From assembly GCA_003254925.1 (NCBI GenBank), contig QANZ01006387.1:153994-217993 (forward strand): a stretch of DNA of 64,000 bases. Direction: 5' to 3'. Positions 10,790 to 24,150 of the stretch are shown here, one piece after another; within the stretch, counting starts at the first letter, position 1; every line of letters begins with the position of its first letter. Source of the stretch: Chamaecrista fasciculata. Taxonomy: Eukaryota; Streptophyta; Magnoliopsida; Fabales; Fabaceae. Below the pieces are notes generated by a model. That model saw only the letters and a program-made list of their open reading frames with translations, was not told the origin of the DNA and searched no databases. The position numbers and the translations under genes were made by a program.

Positions 10790-12540
10790 GTGATTCAATT
10801 TATTTATGATAATAATCATTAATAAATATGATTTTCTTTATTTCCAAGGTATTTTACATTCTGATCTTTCATTTCAACTATCAGCACATAAAACAACAGT
10901 ACGACGCTGGTCACAAAGTATACTTTGAATATATTTTCTCAAACTCAATCCGATCCAGTTCTGCCCGATGGTGTTTTTAGAACTGGATAAAGTCATTAAA
11001 CTCATGTATAATTGATCATTTTATTAATATATAAGTTAAAAAAATACATAAATCAAATAAATGACTTAAATAATATTTAAGTTGAATTTGATTGGCTCGA
11101 TCAGACCCAGATTCCAAGTTTGACTAAAACTTAATTCGACCGAATCCAGCCAATCTGCACCCCTATATGGTTCATTCAGACGAGTTGAAAATCCAAGTCT
11201 CAATTTGTTTACTTTAAGGGATAGGGATGAGATGTTGAAGTATCACCCTTAAACATGATTGATATATCTAGATTTCTAATCTCAAATCTCAATCTCCAAA
11301 AAGGCCAGGCTTACAAGGGACGCAGACCTAGTCACTACTTACTACAGTAGTCGGAGATTTTAGGACAGGATCTTAAATAAATGACCCAAGTCGTACTCGT
11401 ACGCACTGCATTTTTGTATGGTATTTTATCAACACTTTGCACTTAATTTGTAATACCAATTATTCATAATCCCATAATAAGGCACCCGTATGCGTATTCC
11501 CCGCTTAATTAAAAAGCCGTTTCGGAAATGAAGGTGGGGTTGCCATTGATGATTGATGACATTATTCATTAATACGAAGCATGTGTTTGACATCCTCTCA
11601 ATTCAATAAGCTTCAGCTTTTCTGGCTATATATTAAATACTAATTATTAGTAATACCTATAATAGCCCATCTCTGTATAATGCGTGCTGGGCATAATGTT
11701 ACGTGCCATTGTCAACTTACTTTTTCTGCCCAAAATCATAATCAATTCCCCAAGTCCTAACTAATATAATTTACAATGTGCATATAAATATAAATATATG
11801 TAGTCAAAATTAAATTAAGTTTCACAATTTTGTTTTCTCTGATAAGTCAATGTAGATAGGCAGATTTAAATACTTTATAGCGTTACTTTTTATTAGAATA
11901 AATATTTTTATTTTTTTAAAAGGAAATGATGTGTATGATCATGGTGATCCATGAATTAATATTGTAGGATCTGGAGCAATGTAGGGTTGAGAAATACGTG
12001 GAAGATATTGAAGGTAGAGATGGTTGGCGAGTTCAGTTGGTGTTGCATAGCTTTCATTCACGCCAATATATATATGCCTCCAATAATAATCAGCATTGCA
12101 TGCATGACAAAACAAGGCTGTCAAGGTGCCAAAGACAAAAGTACAAAAATTAAATTATAACTTTAGTTTTATAGCCTTCTTCTTTCTATGTGGGTCTTCT
12201 GCATTATTCATTTTCATTTCCCTTCCCATGCAAACACCATACCCTCTTCCCTACCTCAATTCCACCCCAAATGTCATTTTCTCAGGATTACACACCCACC
12301 CACAAAAAATATCTATCTTCTAATCTCCTACTACTATTATTTTTATTTCTTACCACATTTTCTCAGATTGTTAATTCTCAACATATTAATATGACCCAAA
12401 TCCACATTTACTCAGGTCCAGATCCAAAAGAACAAATTGATAGCCCAACATGTGAATTTTATTTGGGCTCATGCATGAAAAAGCCCAGTATCACCGGTGG
12501 CGTTCCATTTGAAGCCTGAAACCAAAAAAGAAAGAAAGAA
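10790..12540. other. Intergenic, no gene recognised
   Basis: Nothing with family resemblance. A 61-codon minus frame (11939-12124) and a plus frame at 12190-12519 with a Leu/Phe-rich hydrophobic stretch are present but match nothing I know. Both are left uncalled. Confidence 0.4.
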
Positions 12541-12544
12541 AAAA

Positions 12545-12965
12545 GGCTTAAGTGCACTTTGGTCCCCTAACTTTTTCAAAGTTCTCAATTTGGTCCCCTA
12601 ACATTTTTGTTGCAATTTTGGTCCCTTAAATTCTGAAAACGTCTCACTGTTGGTCCCAAGTGCACTTTCAAATTATGAAAACGTCTCTCATAATGGTTTT
12701 TTTTAATCTACTTCACTCATATTTGTCATATCATTATTCAACTCAACTTGCCAAATCAACACTAACGGCATATAATGGATGGATAAAGTGCACTTAGGAC
12801 CAATAGTGAAATGTTTTTAAAAGTTAAGGGACCAAAATTGCAACAAAAAAAGTTAGGGATAAAATTGAGATGTTTTCAAAAGTTAGGGGATCAAAATTAC
12901 AATAAAAAAAAGTTAAGGTACCAAATTGAGACCTTTAGGAAACTTAGAGTCCAAAAGTTCAAGTC
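12545..12965. mobile_element. Family A fold-back element abutting NSA2
   Basis: Left end gcttaagtgcactttggtcc; the right half holds inverted phrases such as gggaccaaaattgcaacaaa. It ends about 90 bp before the NSA2 start codon, so the NSA2 promoter or 5' leader must overlap it. Confidence 0.65.
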
Positions 12966-13052
12966 AAGAAAAAAAAAAAAAGGTTATACGCAGATCAAAG
13001 AGTTAAACGTTTCCCTCTCCGTGTTTGCTCTGACGAGTTCGCCGCCGTCACC

Positions 13053-15595
13053 ATGGTTAGCTCCTCTCATCTTGAATAGGCAGGTCTATGCAGTTTTGAT
13101 CATTCCATGCATACACTGATTCTAGCTTTATCTGTTGTTTTCTTTTGTGAATTTTCTTTGTATTGTAGCCGCAAGGGGATTACATAGAACTTCATAGAAA
13201 GCGTCATGGCTATCGTCTTGACCACTTCGAGCGCAAGCGCAAGAAAGAGGCTCGTGAAGTTCACAAGCGCTCTACCATTGCCCAGAAGGTTATATAGTTT
13301 TTTTTTTTTTTGCTTTTTGATTGCTTTCATTTTAATCAGCATTTAGTTGTATTTCGACAATTCTTATTGCCTTTTTTTTAATTCGAGTGGAACAGGCTCT
13401 GGGTATTAAGGGCAAGATGATTGCCAAGAAAAATTATGCTGAAAAGGCTCAGATGAAGAAGACGTGAGTTTTTACTTTTTGGTGCTTCTTAATCGTAATT
13501 CTTGTATTTTCAAAATGGTTTCAAATGTGATGCCATTTCATTGGAATAATTTATCCTTCAATGTTTAACTGAGTTTATTATCTACATCGACCAAACAAAG
13601 ATGCCTTTAGCCTAATGACTGCTATCCTTTTGGTTTTAATTGCCGTTTCATGGTTTTTATTCTCCCTTCCTTGTTGCCTGATTTTGTTTTTAGAATTCTG
13701 TTAAGTTCTATTTGGCTTTGCTTAGTAATTGGAGTGATAGGGAATGAAAGGAAAGAGTGTAGTTGTGATCGGTGTGTAAACATCCTAATATGGCAAGTTC
13801 TTTGAAACTTAATTATAAACAATTTGAGTTGGCATAGATGAAATTAAAGTATTAGTGTTGTATGTAACCTAATTAGCGGGTGAGTTTTAGGCTTTCTTCA
13901 GCCTATCATATTTGTCCCGAGACATTTGTAGCTTTTTCATTGATCATATGCAATAGTTGTGGATACCAAACAAAAACTGTGGTTAGTTTTCTTATTTACT
14001 CACCGAGTGTTATAATTATTTGAAAATAATTTGTTAGTATTAGATTTTTACAGTAGGGCTGTTTCATTATTTTAGATATTTTTTCCCAAGATTTTCAAAT
14101 TCATAAGTGATCACAAATTCATTGTTGTGTGTCAACAGTTTGGCCATGCATGAAGAGTCAACTTCCAGGCGCAAGGTTGATGATGATGTTCATGATGGAG
14201 CTGTTCCAGCATATCTTCTTGATCGTGAGAATACAACCAGAGCAAAAGTATGATTAATTAACTCTTGCAGTATTGGAAGAGATCAGAGTCCTCTGAATTC
14301 TGTGTGATGTGAACTGACATATTTTTCTTTTGTTTTTTGTTTTGAAAAAATTTCAGGTGCTCAGCAATACTATCAAGCAAAAAAGGAAGGAAAAGGCTGG
14401 GAAATGGGATGTTCCCCTACCTAAGGTGAGGCTGCATTGAATCTTTTGCTCTGGTGATGTCAAATGTTATCGCTATTTTTTTTTAATTTTGCATCCAATC
14501 CTGTGTATTTGTCATCTTCTTTTGAGTGTGTGTGTGTGTTTCTTTTTTGGAGGGGGTTGGGGTTAATACATGTGATTAATTGCTGAGTGCTTGCTTCCTT
14601 AACTTTCAGGTACGTCCTGTCGCTGAAGATGAGATGTTCAAAGTGGTCAGGTCTGGTAAAAGAAAAAGTAAGTATTATATATGTCTTCCTGGACTCTATG
14701 GTAGCAGTTCACGTTGATAGTATTTGGCTTAAATTTAGTTATTAAACTTCTTTGCCTCAAGTATGGACAAAATCAAGCGACCTCTATCATTTCACTTGAA
14801 TTGGTTGAGGTGCTTGAAGTTCTTTCATTTGGCTCTGGCTAATTGAAATTGATGATTCCTTCAAAGATTCTCTTGTTGCTGAATTTAAAGATGTTATATG
14901 TTTATGTAAGATGTTTAGTGATCCTTTTCACCTGCTAGAGATGCATTGAACAAATTTTGACCGACCTTTTTGCAGCCAAGCAGTGGAAAAGGATGGTAAC
15001 AAAAGCTACATTTGTTGGGCCTGGTTTTACAAGAAAGCCTCCAAAATATGAGCGGTTCATTCGTCCTACAGGATTGCGGTTCACGAAAGCTCATGTTACT
15101 CATCCAGAACTAAAATGTACCTTCAATCTAGAGATAATTGGAGTGAAGAAAAATCCAAATGGTCCTATGTACACCTCTCTTGGTGTCATGACCAAGGGAA
15201 CTATCATTGAGGTAGTATTTTTGGTCTACCTGGAGGGTTTTTCCTATTGTGTAAAGAAGAAATCCCTATGTGGAGGAAGCTGCCTCATTGTATCCCAGCT
15301 TTGCCATTGTCATTTGATGACCTGCTATTACTGGTTGTTACTAAAAAAGTTGGTACTTATTTCTCTGATTACTTTGAATTTCAGGTGAATGTCAGTGAAC
15401 TTGGTCTGGTCACACCTGCTGGGAAAGTTGTATGGGGTAAGATTATTCGTCTTATATCCATGTCATGTCATGAATAACTGATAAGTGACATCTTGACTAA
15501 AAATTAATGTGTTTGTGATAATTGCAGGTAAATATGCCCAGGTGACAAATAATCCAGAAAATGACGGATGTATAAATGCAGTTTTGCTTGTTTGA
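13053..15595 (+). CDS. NSA2: Ribosome biogenesis protein NSA2 homologue
   Basis: A nucleolar factor needed for maturation of 60S pre-ribosomes (27S rRNA processing). Nine coding exons join in frame to 260 residues, the family's usual length: 13053-13055, 13169-13288, 13396-13463, 14139-14247, 14357-14425, 14610-14667, 14976-15211, 15385-15436 and 15528-15595. The first coding exon is only the ATG; the intron starts immediately after it, and exon 2 gives [20 protein letters not shown]. This start is chosen because the family begins MPQGDYIE. Other hallmarks are [60 protein letters not shown], and the C-terminal TIP/eS8-like fold ending [14 protein letters not shown]. All splice sites are GT..AG and no stops interrupt it, so it is very likely functional. 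A family A repeat ends just upstream. Confidence 0.97.
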
Positions 15596-15599
15596 TGTT

Positions 15600-16005
15600 G
15601 TAGCAAGGATACTGACCTGACCTCTACGTGAAAATTTGTCAAGAGAAGATAGAGAATTCTATTTTTTTTTCCTACAGTCAGTCCATTTATCAAATCAATC
15701 AAATTATAATATATAGTAATTTGTGTAAACTATATTTCCCGAGAAACACTTGAGAATTTGTTTAGTGAAATCCAAAGAGCTTCCCCGATCTGAATTCGTT
15801 GAAATCGTTGAAGTTGTTACTTGGGTAAATTGAATCTCTTCATATCCACTAAAGGAAGCACGTTTTTCTCGTAAGAGGCAGCGCGTTAATTAGTGACACC
15901 AGTGGGTTTGGTGTAGTGGGCTTTGGCCTAACTGAGTAATTGTCGTCACTCGTCAACCCTATCATAAGTCTTAACAAAGTTTTTACGGAGAATCCTTAAC
16001 ATAGC
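15600..16005. other. NSA2 3' flank
   Basis: The 3' UTR and spacer after the NSA2 stop. No other feature was seen. Confidence 0.4.
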
Positions 16006-16007
16006 AG

Positions 16008-16800
16008 GTCGGTTTGATTAATTATTTTTGGTCATAACTTCATTTTTGGTTCTTGATATTTACTTCAATTTTTTTTTTTGGTACCTAATATTTTTTAATT
16101 CTGTTTTCGTCCTAAATGTTTGCCAACAGTTCTATTTTAGTTCCTAATGTTTTCTAATAGATTCAACAATTGGTTCTTAACTGTTGAATATGACATACTT
16201 ACCTCGTTTTAAGTCCGAATGCGACGAAATTGAAGTTACTAGTTATTCTTGATGAGATTTTTCTTTACCCAATTGGAGGCGTCGACCAACGAGGTTTAAT
16301 CAGACTTGAAATCGAGTATGAAAGTGGGTCTCTCATTTTATGAAGTTGGTCATATCTTTCTTGTTTCAAGTTTGTATGTAATAAAAGTGAAGCTAGAGGT
16401 TATCCTTGACTAGATTTTCTATGTCTAATTGAGAACATTGACAAAACAAGGTCAAATAACCCATAGCTTTGATTTTTTCGCATTTGGACTTGAAACGAAA
16501 GATATATTATCAACTTCATGAAACGAGAGATTCACTTTCGGACCCGATTTAACCTCTCTTGCCAACGGTCCTAATTGGGAAGAGAAAAAATTCATCAAGA
16601 GTAACTCGTAGCTTCAATTTTGTCGCATTTGGATTTATATCAAGAGATATATTATCATATTCAGTAGTTAAGAACCAAAATGAAACTGTTGGGAAACATA
16701 AAGAATCAAAACAAAGCAGAAAAATAATTAGAGACCAAAATAGAATTTGAGATAAACAATAGGGACCAAAATGAAATTTTGACCATTATTTTTAATCACC
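16008..16800. mobile_element. Family D fold-back element (about 0.8 kb)
   Basis: The left part carries 'ttttggtccttaatgtt'-like phrases and the right part their inverted forms (gggaccaaaatgaaattttg at about 16762-16781). The middle is a pseudo-palindrome of 'gagagatatattatca' and 'aacgagg' phrases. A closely related copy is at 50147-50960 and a short one at 44893-45012. No coding sequence. Confidence 0.6.
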
Positions 16801-17079
16801 CCAATATGGACCGTTCTTTCTGTTTCCCCTCCAGTTAAGTATAAGGAAAACTAGAAAATCATGACAGGTAGTATAAGTATGGGAGTGCAAAATGGGCAGC
16901 AGACACAAAGTGACAAAGAATGGTGGGTTCGGCTTGGCAGCACTCCACAGAAGGGAAGGAGGAGCAGAAAACCACTCATCCAGATGGGTGATGGATATAC
17001 CTTCCAAATGTGATTTTGAATCTTTCCTCACACAGAAATACCAGATTGCCCGGTCCCCCACATATCTTCTCTGCCTCTA

Positions 17080-17846
17080 GAATTTGGTCACTACCCAATA
17101 CAATATGAGAAACTTGGTTGGTTCTTCTTTGCCGGCTTTTGTCATGCACATTTTTGCTGCCACCTTAGCATCACTTCTTTCTACTCTTTATTACTCGCTG
17201 CTTAAATTTAGACGCCTAATAACTTAACTCACTTAAACCTTTATTTTATTATTTCCATTCATTCTGCTAGACGCGACGCTTCTTGGAGGTCACCCATGTT
17301 TTTTTAACTTTAAGAAAACAATTTATCAAACTCTTTCAAATTTATATTAACAGTTTTTGTTGATTTTGTTTTTCTTGGGATGTTGTTACGTAATGGAAAA
17401 ATATGATTGGTCAAACTCAACCTTGGAGTAGCGCCGCCAGTCAGCTACATATCTCTTTACCGTGGGAGCCAAGCAAAGCATATTCTTGGCTCCCGATTAT
17501 AGAAGCGGTTAGCGCGAATTATCTCAGTCCAATAGAACTCCACCATATCAGCACCTCACGTGATTCTTGTCCACGTCATCCCATCGAGATTGTTATCGTC
17601 CTACATGGACTAACACGTATGCGATTTGGAATAGTGAACAGTGCCATCCCATCCCAATTTGTCAAGTCTCAACCATAGATAGTCTCTTTTCGTAGGTTTT
17701 TAAGGAAGTTTCTTCGACCACTTCTTGTAGCGGGGAAAAGCATTGTTCGTATTTCCAGGAATTTCCCGTTGTTTCAGGACTCTGAAAACTTCAATTGGAT
17801 TATACTCGAAGCACGATAAGCTCTTTGTTTTGTTTCAGCTTCCACT
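17080..17846 (+). promoter_or_regulatory. DGD1 upstream region with G-box and candidate phosphate-response site
   Basis: Contains a G-box CACGTG at 17557-17562 and a nearby ccacgtcat ACGT core. GCATATTC at 17478-17485 fits the PHR1-binding consensus GNATATNC. DGD1-type genes are involved in light-driven plastid membrane synthesis and phosphate-starvation lipid remodelling, so both are plausible, but a single match can occur by chance. Confidence 0.35.
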
Positions 17847-20800
17847 ATGGCCACCCAGAGTCAGCCTTCTTCGTCTTCGAACGCGTTTTCCTTCATCTCC
17901 AAGGGTTTGCGGGAAGTTCGAGATTCTGCCGACGCCGATCTCCGATTGATGCGAGACCGAGCCAATTCCTTCAAGAACCTTGCTAACTCCTTCGACCGTG
18001 AGCTCGAGAACTTCTTTAATTCTGCCTCCCCCTTCTCCGTTCCGGCCATTCGCTCTCCGGCGCAGGCCGAAATTGATTTCGTCAAGAAGTTGCAGCCCAA
18101 GCTCTCTGAAATTCGACGAGCTTATTCATCCCCCGATTTCAGTAAGAAGGTTCTTGAGAAATGGAAGCCCAGGTCGAAGATTCGTATCGACTTATCGGCC
18201 ATAAAGAACGCAATTGTGTCGGAGGTTGAGGATGTAGATGAAATTGTCCATTTCGATAGAGGTAAAAGAGCTACGAGTTTGAACTTTAGAGAGTTCTGGG
18301 GCGAGTGGAAACGAGAGGGTGAGTTGGATGGGGAAGCGCAGTTCATTAGGGATTGGGAGCCAATACGAGCCTTGAAGACAAGATTGAAAGAGTTTGAGAA
18401 GCGGAGTTCGTCTGTTGAGATTTTTGATGTTTTTAAGAATAGCGAATTGGTGGAGAAGCTAAAATCAAGTTTGGTAAGTTCCTTCTTGCTTTATAATTCT
18501 TTATTTTCCCCTCTTCTAGGAACATAGTCTAAATTGTGTGCTTTAGTTGTCAATGCTAGTGGTTTAGTTTCCATATGTACTTTGAGCTTGAATTGCATAT
18601 TAGTTGCCATCTTGGTATATATAACTTGTTACTGTCCTGGCAAGTGCCACCTTGTGGGGCAAATCAGTGGTCAAAAGTGGAACAATCGTTTCAGTTGTTC
18701 CCTTATTATTTACAGGGAATGAAGTAATTCCCACATGATGAGGTACTTAGCCCTTTTTCTTGTACAGGTATTAAGCCATTTGTAGTTTTGTTAAGGTTAT
18801 GCTCGTATTGGATGGTTAAATCAAACCTTTCAGAAACTTGACAATCACATCATGCTATGTTTGGAAAAGATATAAGCTTTTAGACTTTTGTAAAAGGTTT
18901 TGAAATTTGGATTATTATGCCCGAATTTCTCTCCTTAGTTTATACTTGGGAAATTTTCCTCGGATGGATTTTGAAGTTAAGTGACCTATTTTTAGTTTAT
19001 AGAAAGCTGTAGGGTATGAAAGATTGCAAAAGTGAAACCTATATCTGTTCTAAGGTTGAGTTGTATACATCTTTAAAAAGTAAAAAATGAGAGAAATTTG
19101 CACTTTGCTTAATAGTTTTCTGTGTTAATTGATATTTTCTTAATGGTAAGAGCATTAAAAGATTGCTAGAACCAGGTTCAGGCTTATATTCCCCTATATT
19201 TTATAGTTCGTATGTGTATTTTTGACAAACATTGGGGTTTTAATGAATTTGCTTGGTAACTATTCTAAAATTTGATATCTTCATTTCTCGCAGAAATCAA
19301 TGCGCATGGAGCCTCAAGAGTCAAAGGTTTGTGTCAAATCTGTTAGGGTGCTATAAACATGCTTCATGCCTAATCAAATTTATATTATACTCTTCTTTGG
19401 CAGAAAGAAACAAAAAATTATATGTAAACGAAATGCTAGATCAGATAAACGTAATGGGCCTGAAGTAATTCTCTTCAACATTTGTTTCAGGAAGTTCCAC
19501 CGTTGGATGTGCCTGAACTTTTGGCATATTTTGTTAGGCAATCTGAGCCATTTTTGGATCAACTTGGAGTAAGACGAGGTACACAATTTACACGGGAATT
19601 ATTGTCATGCCTTATCCTGTTTATACATGTGCACTGGAAGTTGTGTTCCTCTTGTTTCCTATTTCCTCTGTACAATGTAGAGTTCACTTTATGTTCTTTG
19701 GAATTTTGATAGTTTGTTCAATTGTGAGTGCAGAGACATGTGACAAGATAGTGGAAAGCTTGTATAGCAAACGCAAAAATCAACTTCTGCAGTCTCCCAT
19801 TGGGGAAGAGTCTTCTGTTCTTGGGAATGGAAACATAAATGATGAATTAGATTTGCGAATATCAAATGTCCTTCAGAGCACAGGACACCGATATGATGGT
19901 GGGTTCTGGTGGACAGATCATGCAAAGCACGATCCATCAGACAATGAACGCCATGTGGCAATAGTTACAACTGCTAGTCTTCCTTGGATGACAGGAACAG
20001 CTGTGAACCCACTATTTCGAGCTGCATATCTAGCACAATCTGCAAAACAAAAAGTCACTCTGCTGGTTCCATGGCTTTGTAAGTCAGATCAAGAGCTAGT
20101 TTATCCTGGCAATCTCACTTTTAGTTCACCAGAAGAGCAGGAAGTTTATATACGTAATTGGCTTGAGGAAAGAATTGGCTTTAAGGCAGACTTTAAAGTT
20201 TCCTTTTATCCTGGGAAGGTAATTCTTACGTGAAGTTAGTAATATGCAACCTTTTATCCTGTTAAGTTACTGAAAATTCTGAAGTGTTTTTTTTCTTTCT
20301 TCTGTTTAGTTTTCAAAAGAAAGACGTAGTATTATACCCGCGGGAGATACTTCTCAATTTATACCATCTAAGGATGCCGACATTGCTATCCTGGAAGAAC
20401 CAGAACATTTGAATTGGTATCATCATGGTAGGCGCTGGACTGACAAATTCAACCATGTTGTTGGGATCGTCCACACAAATTATTTAGAATACATCAAGAG
20501 GGAGAAAAATGGGGCCCTCCAAGCATTCCTTGTGAAACACATAAACAACTGGGTGACAAGAGCGTACTGCAACAAGGTATGATATACTCTCATAATGTCG
20601 ACTAGTGTTAACTTTTGAGATAGTTAGATACATTTCTTGTGTTTTTTCTTTATCAACATGCTATGGACTTATAGTGAATTAAACATGATAAGATGAACTG
20701 AATTATTTGTGATCTTTATCCAGGTCCTTCGTCTTTCAGCTGCCACTCAGGATTTACCCAAGTCTGTAGTATGCAATGTTCATGGTGTGAATCCAAAGTT

Positions 20801-21944
20801 CTTGAAAATTGGAGAGAAGGTTGCAGAAGAGAGGGAGCTTGGGCAGAAAGCCTTCACAAAAGGGGCATATTTCTTGGGCAAGATGGTATGGGCAAAGGGA
20901 TATAAAGAGTTGATAGATTTATTAGCAAAGCATAAGAGCGACCTTGATGGCTTCAAGTTGGATGTATTTGGAAATGGAGAGGATGCTCATGAAGTTCAGA
21001 GTGCAGCGAAAAGGTTGGATTTGAATCTCAACTTCGAGAAAGGAAGAGACCATGCAGATGATTCTCTTCATGGGTAAGGATAAATTGAAAATTAGCTTTT
21101 ATTTTTTTAAGTTTAAAATATATTCACTGGAAAGGGTCCCCACATTATTATAAATCATTTCTGAATTAAATTGTGGAGATAACTTTTTTTAGTTGCATCT
21201 ACTGGCATATGGAATTGAGTTATACTTTCCCTATCTTCATAAAGTGAGTTGATTGCATGTTAAGGAACTACTTGTTCCTTTTATACTTTAATGTATGAAT
21301 TTTCACCTACATGACGCTTTGTTACCCTTCCATTCGCCAGATACTAGTAATCAACTTGTTTTTATTAGATTAGGTTCTCCTTTGACACTTTTTTTCTCCT
21401 TTCTTGTAGGTACAAAGTTTTTATAAATCCTAGTATTAGTGACGTGCTATGCACAGCTACAGCTGAGGCGCTTGCCATGGGAAAATTTGTAGTTTGTGCT
21501 GATCATCCATCAAATGAATTCTTCATGTCATTCCCCAACTGTCTGACATACAAGACATCTGAAGATTTTGTAACAAAAGTAAAAGAAGCATTAGCAAATG
21601 AACCTCATCCTCTTACACCTGAACAAAGATATCAACTTTCATGGGAAGCTGCTACTCAGAGGTTTATGGAATATTCTGAGCTTGACAAAGTTTTGAACAA
21701 AGAGAAGGATGGTGCAAAATCGAGTGCAGATAATAGACAGCTTGGTGCAAGGTCAGCATCAATGCCTCATCTGACAGAGCTCGTAGATGGAGGCTTAGCA
21801 TTCGCGCATTACTGTCTCACTGGGAATGAATTCCTGAGACTATGTACGGGAGCAATACCTGGGACTCGTGACTATGATAAACAGCACTGTAAAGACCTAA
21901 ATCTCTTGCCCCCACAGGTAGAAAATCCCATCTATGGCTGGTGA
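17847..21944 (+). CDS. DGD1: Digalactosyldiacylglycerol synthase 1, chloroplastic
   Basis: Transfers galactose from UDP-galactose to MGDG to make DGDG, a main thylakoid lipid, at the chloroplast outer envelope. Seven exons join in frame to 794 residues, close to the usual ~800: 17847-18473, 19294-19326, 19491-19578, 19734-20218, 20310-20576, 20724-21073 and 21410-21944. Exon 1 encodes the N-terminal extension typical of DGD1 ([40 protein letters not shown]), which DGD2 lacks. The GT4 glycosyltransferase part has [20 protein letters not shown], the inter-lobe [12 protein letters not shown], and the nucleotide-sugar site [20 protein letters not shown]. It ends [11 protein letters not shown]. 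All junctions are GT..AG and there are no lesions, so it is likely functional. It lies 2.25 kb downstream of NSA2 on the same strand, but the two are unrelated in function. Confidence 0.97.
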
Positions 21945-22698
21945 ATCGATTGACTAGTTAGTACAGCAATTTCTGGGACAAAGAATCAAGGTTCAATGGA
22001 TAGTAAATAGATATACTAGGTTGGATCTGTAGAGTCAATTCTGTGTAGTAGTTATTGGTTGTAATTAGGAGCCCTCTAGACTTTCAAACCACAGTCAATG
22101 TTTTCTTGGTGATGATGTAGCTTAATATTCAGACACATCTAGAATACCAAATGTAATTTTCCCATGTAACATGGTTTTCCCCACGTGTAATGAAAGAAAA
22201 TGCCAGACACATGTATAGGTTTTACATACAAAAAAAAGATAAATAGCCATTGGGGCAAGTTATCACTTCTGATAACGATGAGGATACCACAAGGCAAGAA
22301 AGAAAGAAAGAAAAGTGTAAAGAAGAGAAAGGAAGGAGAGGAAGACAGAGAAGCAAGAAACACATTCATCCTCCCGTGCGTCACCGTTTTTGGTATACAC
22401 CTTTTAAAATCCAACTTCGAACTTTTTAGTTTTTACTATGATGTCAGTACCCTTTTGCTGATGCAGTTAAATGTTATATCGCTCTGTATTCCACCCTAAC
22501 TTTTTCAAGGTGTTAAGTAATAGCCATTTTAACCGACAGTTAGTTAAATTCATGCATGTGATTCCCATTGAGCAGGTGTGGTAAGGGTGACCCCTTTAAA
22601 CTATGTAAAAGTTTGAAGACAAAAGGAAAAGATGGCTTTTACAGAGTTAATACAGAGATACTGAATCTTCCAGTTGATGTTGGGAAATAATTTGATTA

Positions 22699-22744
22699 AG
22701 CCCATACTTACATTTTTTTTTTGGTTACTAGCCCATACTTACAT
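22699..22744 (-). mobile_element. Micro-insertion: extremely truncated retroposon tail with 15-bp target duplication
   Basis: The 15-mer agcccatacttacat occurs at 22699-22713 and again at 22730-22744. The 16 nt between them read, on the minus strand, agtaacc plus an A run. This is the same kind of tail as the SINE at 49665-49860, which ends cttaacc plus A. It fits a retroposition event that kept only the last 7 nt. Confidence 0.65.
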
Positions 22745-24107
22745 CTGTTCCTGCATCCGTACCACTAACAGTATATGCTCGTAGTTTTTGTATTTTTTTT
22801 TTAACTTGAAATATTTCATAACATGTATTGCAGAAAAAACATATATATATTTATATATGTTTGATAAAATTATTTTTAAGTATTTTTTATTAATAATTTG
22901 TGTTTAAACTTTTAAGTAGGCAGCCAAAAGAACTTTGATATAACCATTGAGGTCGAGCCAATTTAACATGTCAGTAGACTTCTGTGTTCTCTGATTCCTC
23001 ATGTCAGTTTTAATTTATTCTTTCCTATGTTCAACTACCTATCCCTTTTTTTTTAATTAGATCCTATCAATTTGGCAGTTTTCGAGTGCTTTTATATAGC
23101 TCTCCCGACGGGATTGAAGCCATGCACTAAAATAAAATGTCCTAGTTAATGGAAGACAGACCAAAAAGCGTGCTAAGATGAGTCTAAGTACTTAGATGCA
23201 TGCCTCTCTCCCTCTTTTAAAGATTTCCTTCTAGATATATGCTAAATTGATACTCTGTTTGGAACTTCATTTTTTTTTTTATAAAAAGTATCAAGCCTCA
23301 CTCAATTATATTATAAAATAGTTCAAAGTAACTACAATCGATTAGATAATATCAATCTAATAAAATAAAAGAAGAATAATTAGTAAATATGGTTGAATTA
23401 GAAAGATGACATATAAGCACAATTAATTCTATTTATAATAAAATAAATTTAAGATGGAAATTATTTCTGTTCTTAGAACAGTAGTATTCTTTAACTTTTT
23501 TACTCTTTTTTCACAATACTATTTTACTATGGGTCATTTAAGAATATTTAGCCTTGCAAGATGGTCTTTACTAATTCACATGGGATTCCACATGCCAATA
23601 CCAAAAATATTTGTGCCAAAATAATAGATGGGAAGGAGGACAAGTGACCTTAGACACGTAACAAATCTTCAAGTACTATTTCTATAAGGAATGATGAATC
23701 ACTCCTGAAAAGAATTGATTGATTTTCTCTCAATTGGTTGGATCATAGGTGTGATAATTTACTTTCATATTATAAACTCTCTCTATTAATGTGATGAATG
23801 AGTAAAAGTTTTTTTTATAATTGATGTTCAAATCTGATGAGTTGATCTAATATTGGAATAAAATATTTCAAAAAAAATATTAGAAATGGAAATCTAACTT
23901 ATTTTTATGAAAGACAATAAAAAAAGAAATATAATAAGTGATGACTACTCTTGACTTTAGAGAAGTTATGACTACTCATAACTTTATTTCATTGTATTAT
24001 AATAAATAAATAAAATTATGTACTTAAAACCTTAAATGCTTAATTTGGGCATAATTTCTTCGAATGGCTATAAATTGTATAAGTAGTATGTATAGAATTA
24101 ATTTATT

Positions 24108-24150
24108 TGTATTGTACCTTTTTTTTCTTGGCCGAAATTTGTATTATATT
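24108..24150 (-). mobile_element. Possible micro-insertion with imperfect target duplication
   Basis: atttgtattgta is followed by cc, a T run and 'cttggccgaa', then atttgtattata. It resembles the other micro-insertions but the duplicated 12-mer has a mismatch. Confidence 0.35.

Noticed and set aside
11939..12124. 61-codon minus frame beginning MTALFCHACNADYYW
   Set aside because: No family resemblance, no supporting exons or conserved context; cannot be separated from chance.
12190..12519. 109-codon plus frame with a hydrophobic leader-like stretch
   Set aside because: Could look like a small secreted protein, but composition follows C/T-rich DNA, and no mature-peptide motif or known family is seen.
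22200..22499. 99-codon plus frame, Lys/Glu-rich
   Set aside because: Arises from an (aaag)-like purine tract in the DGD1 3' flank.
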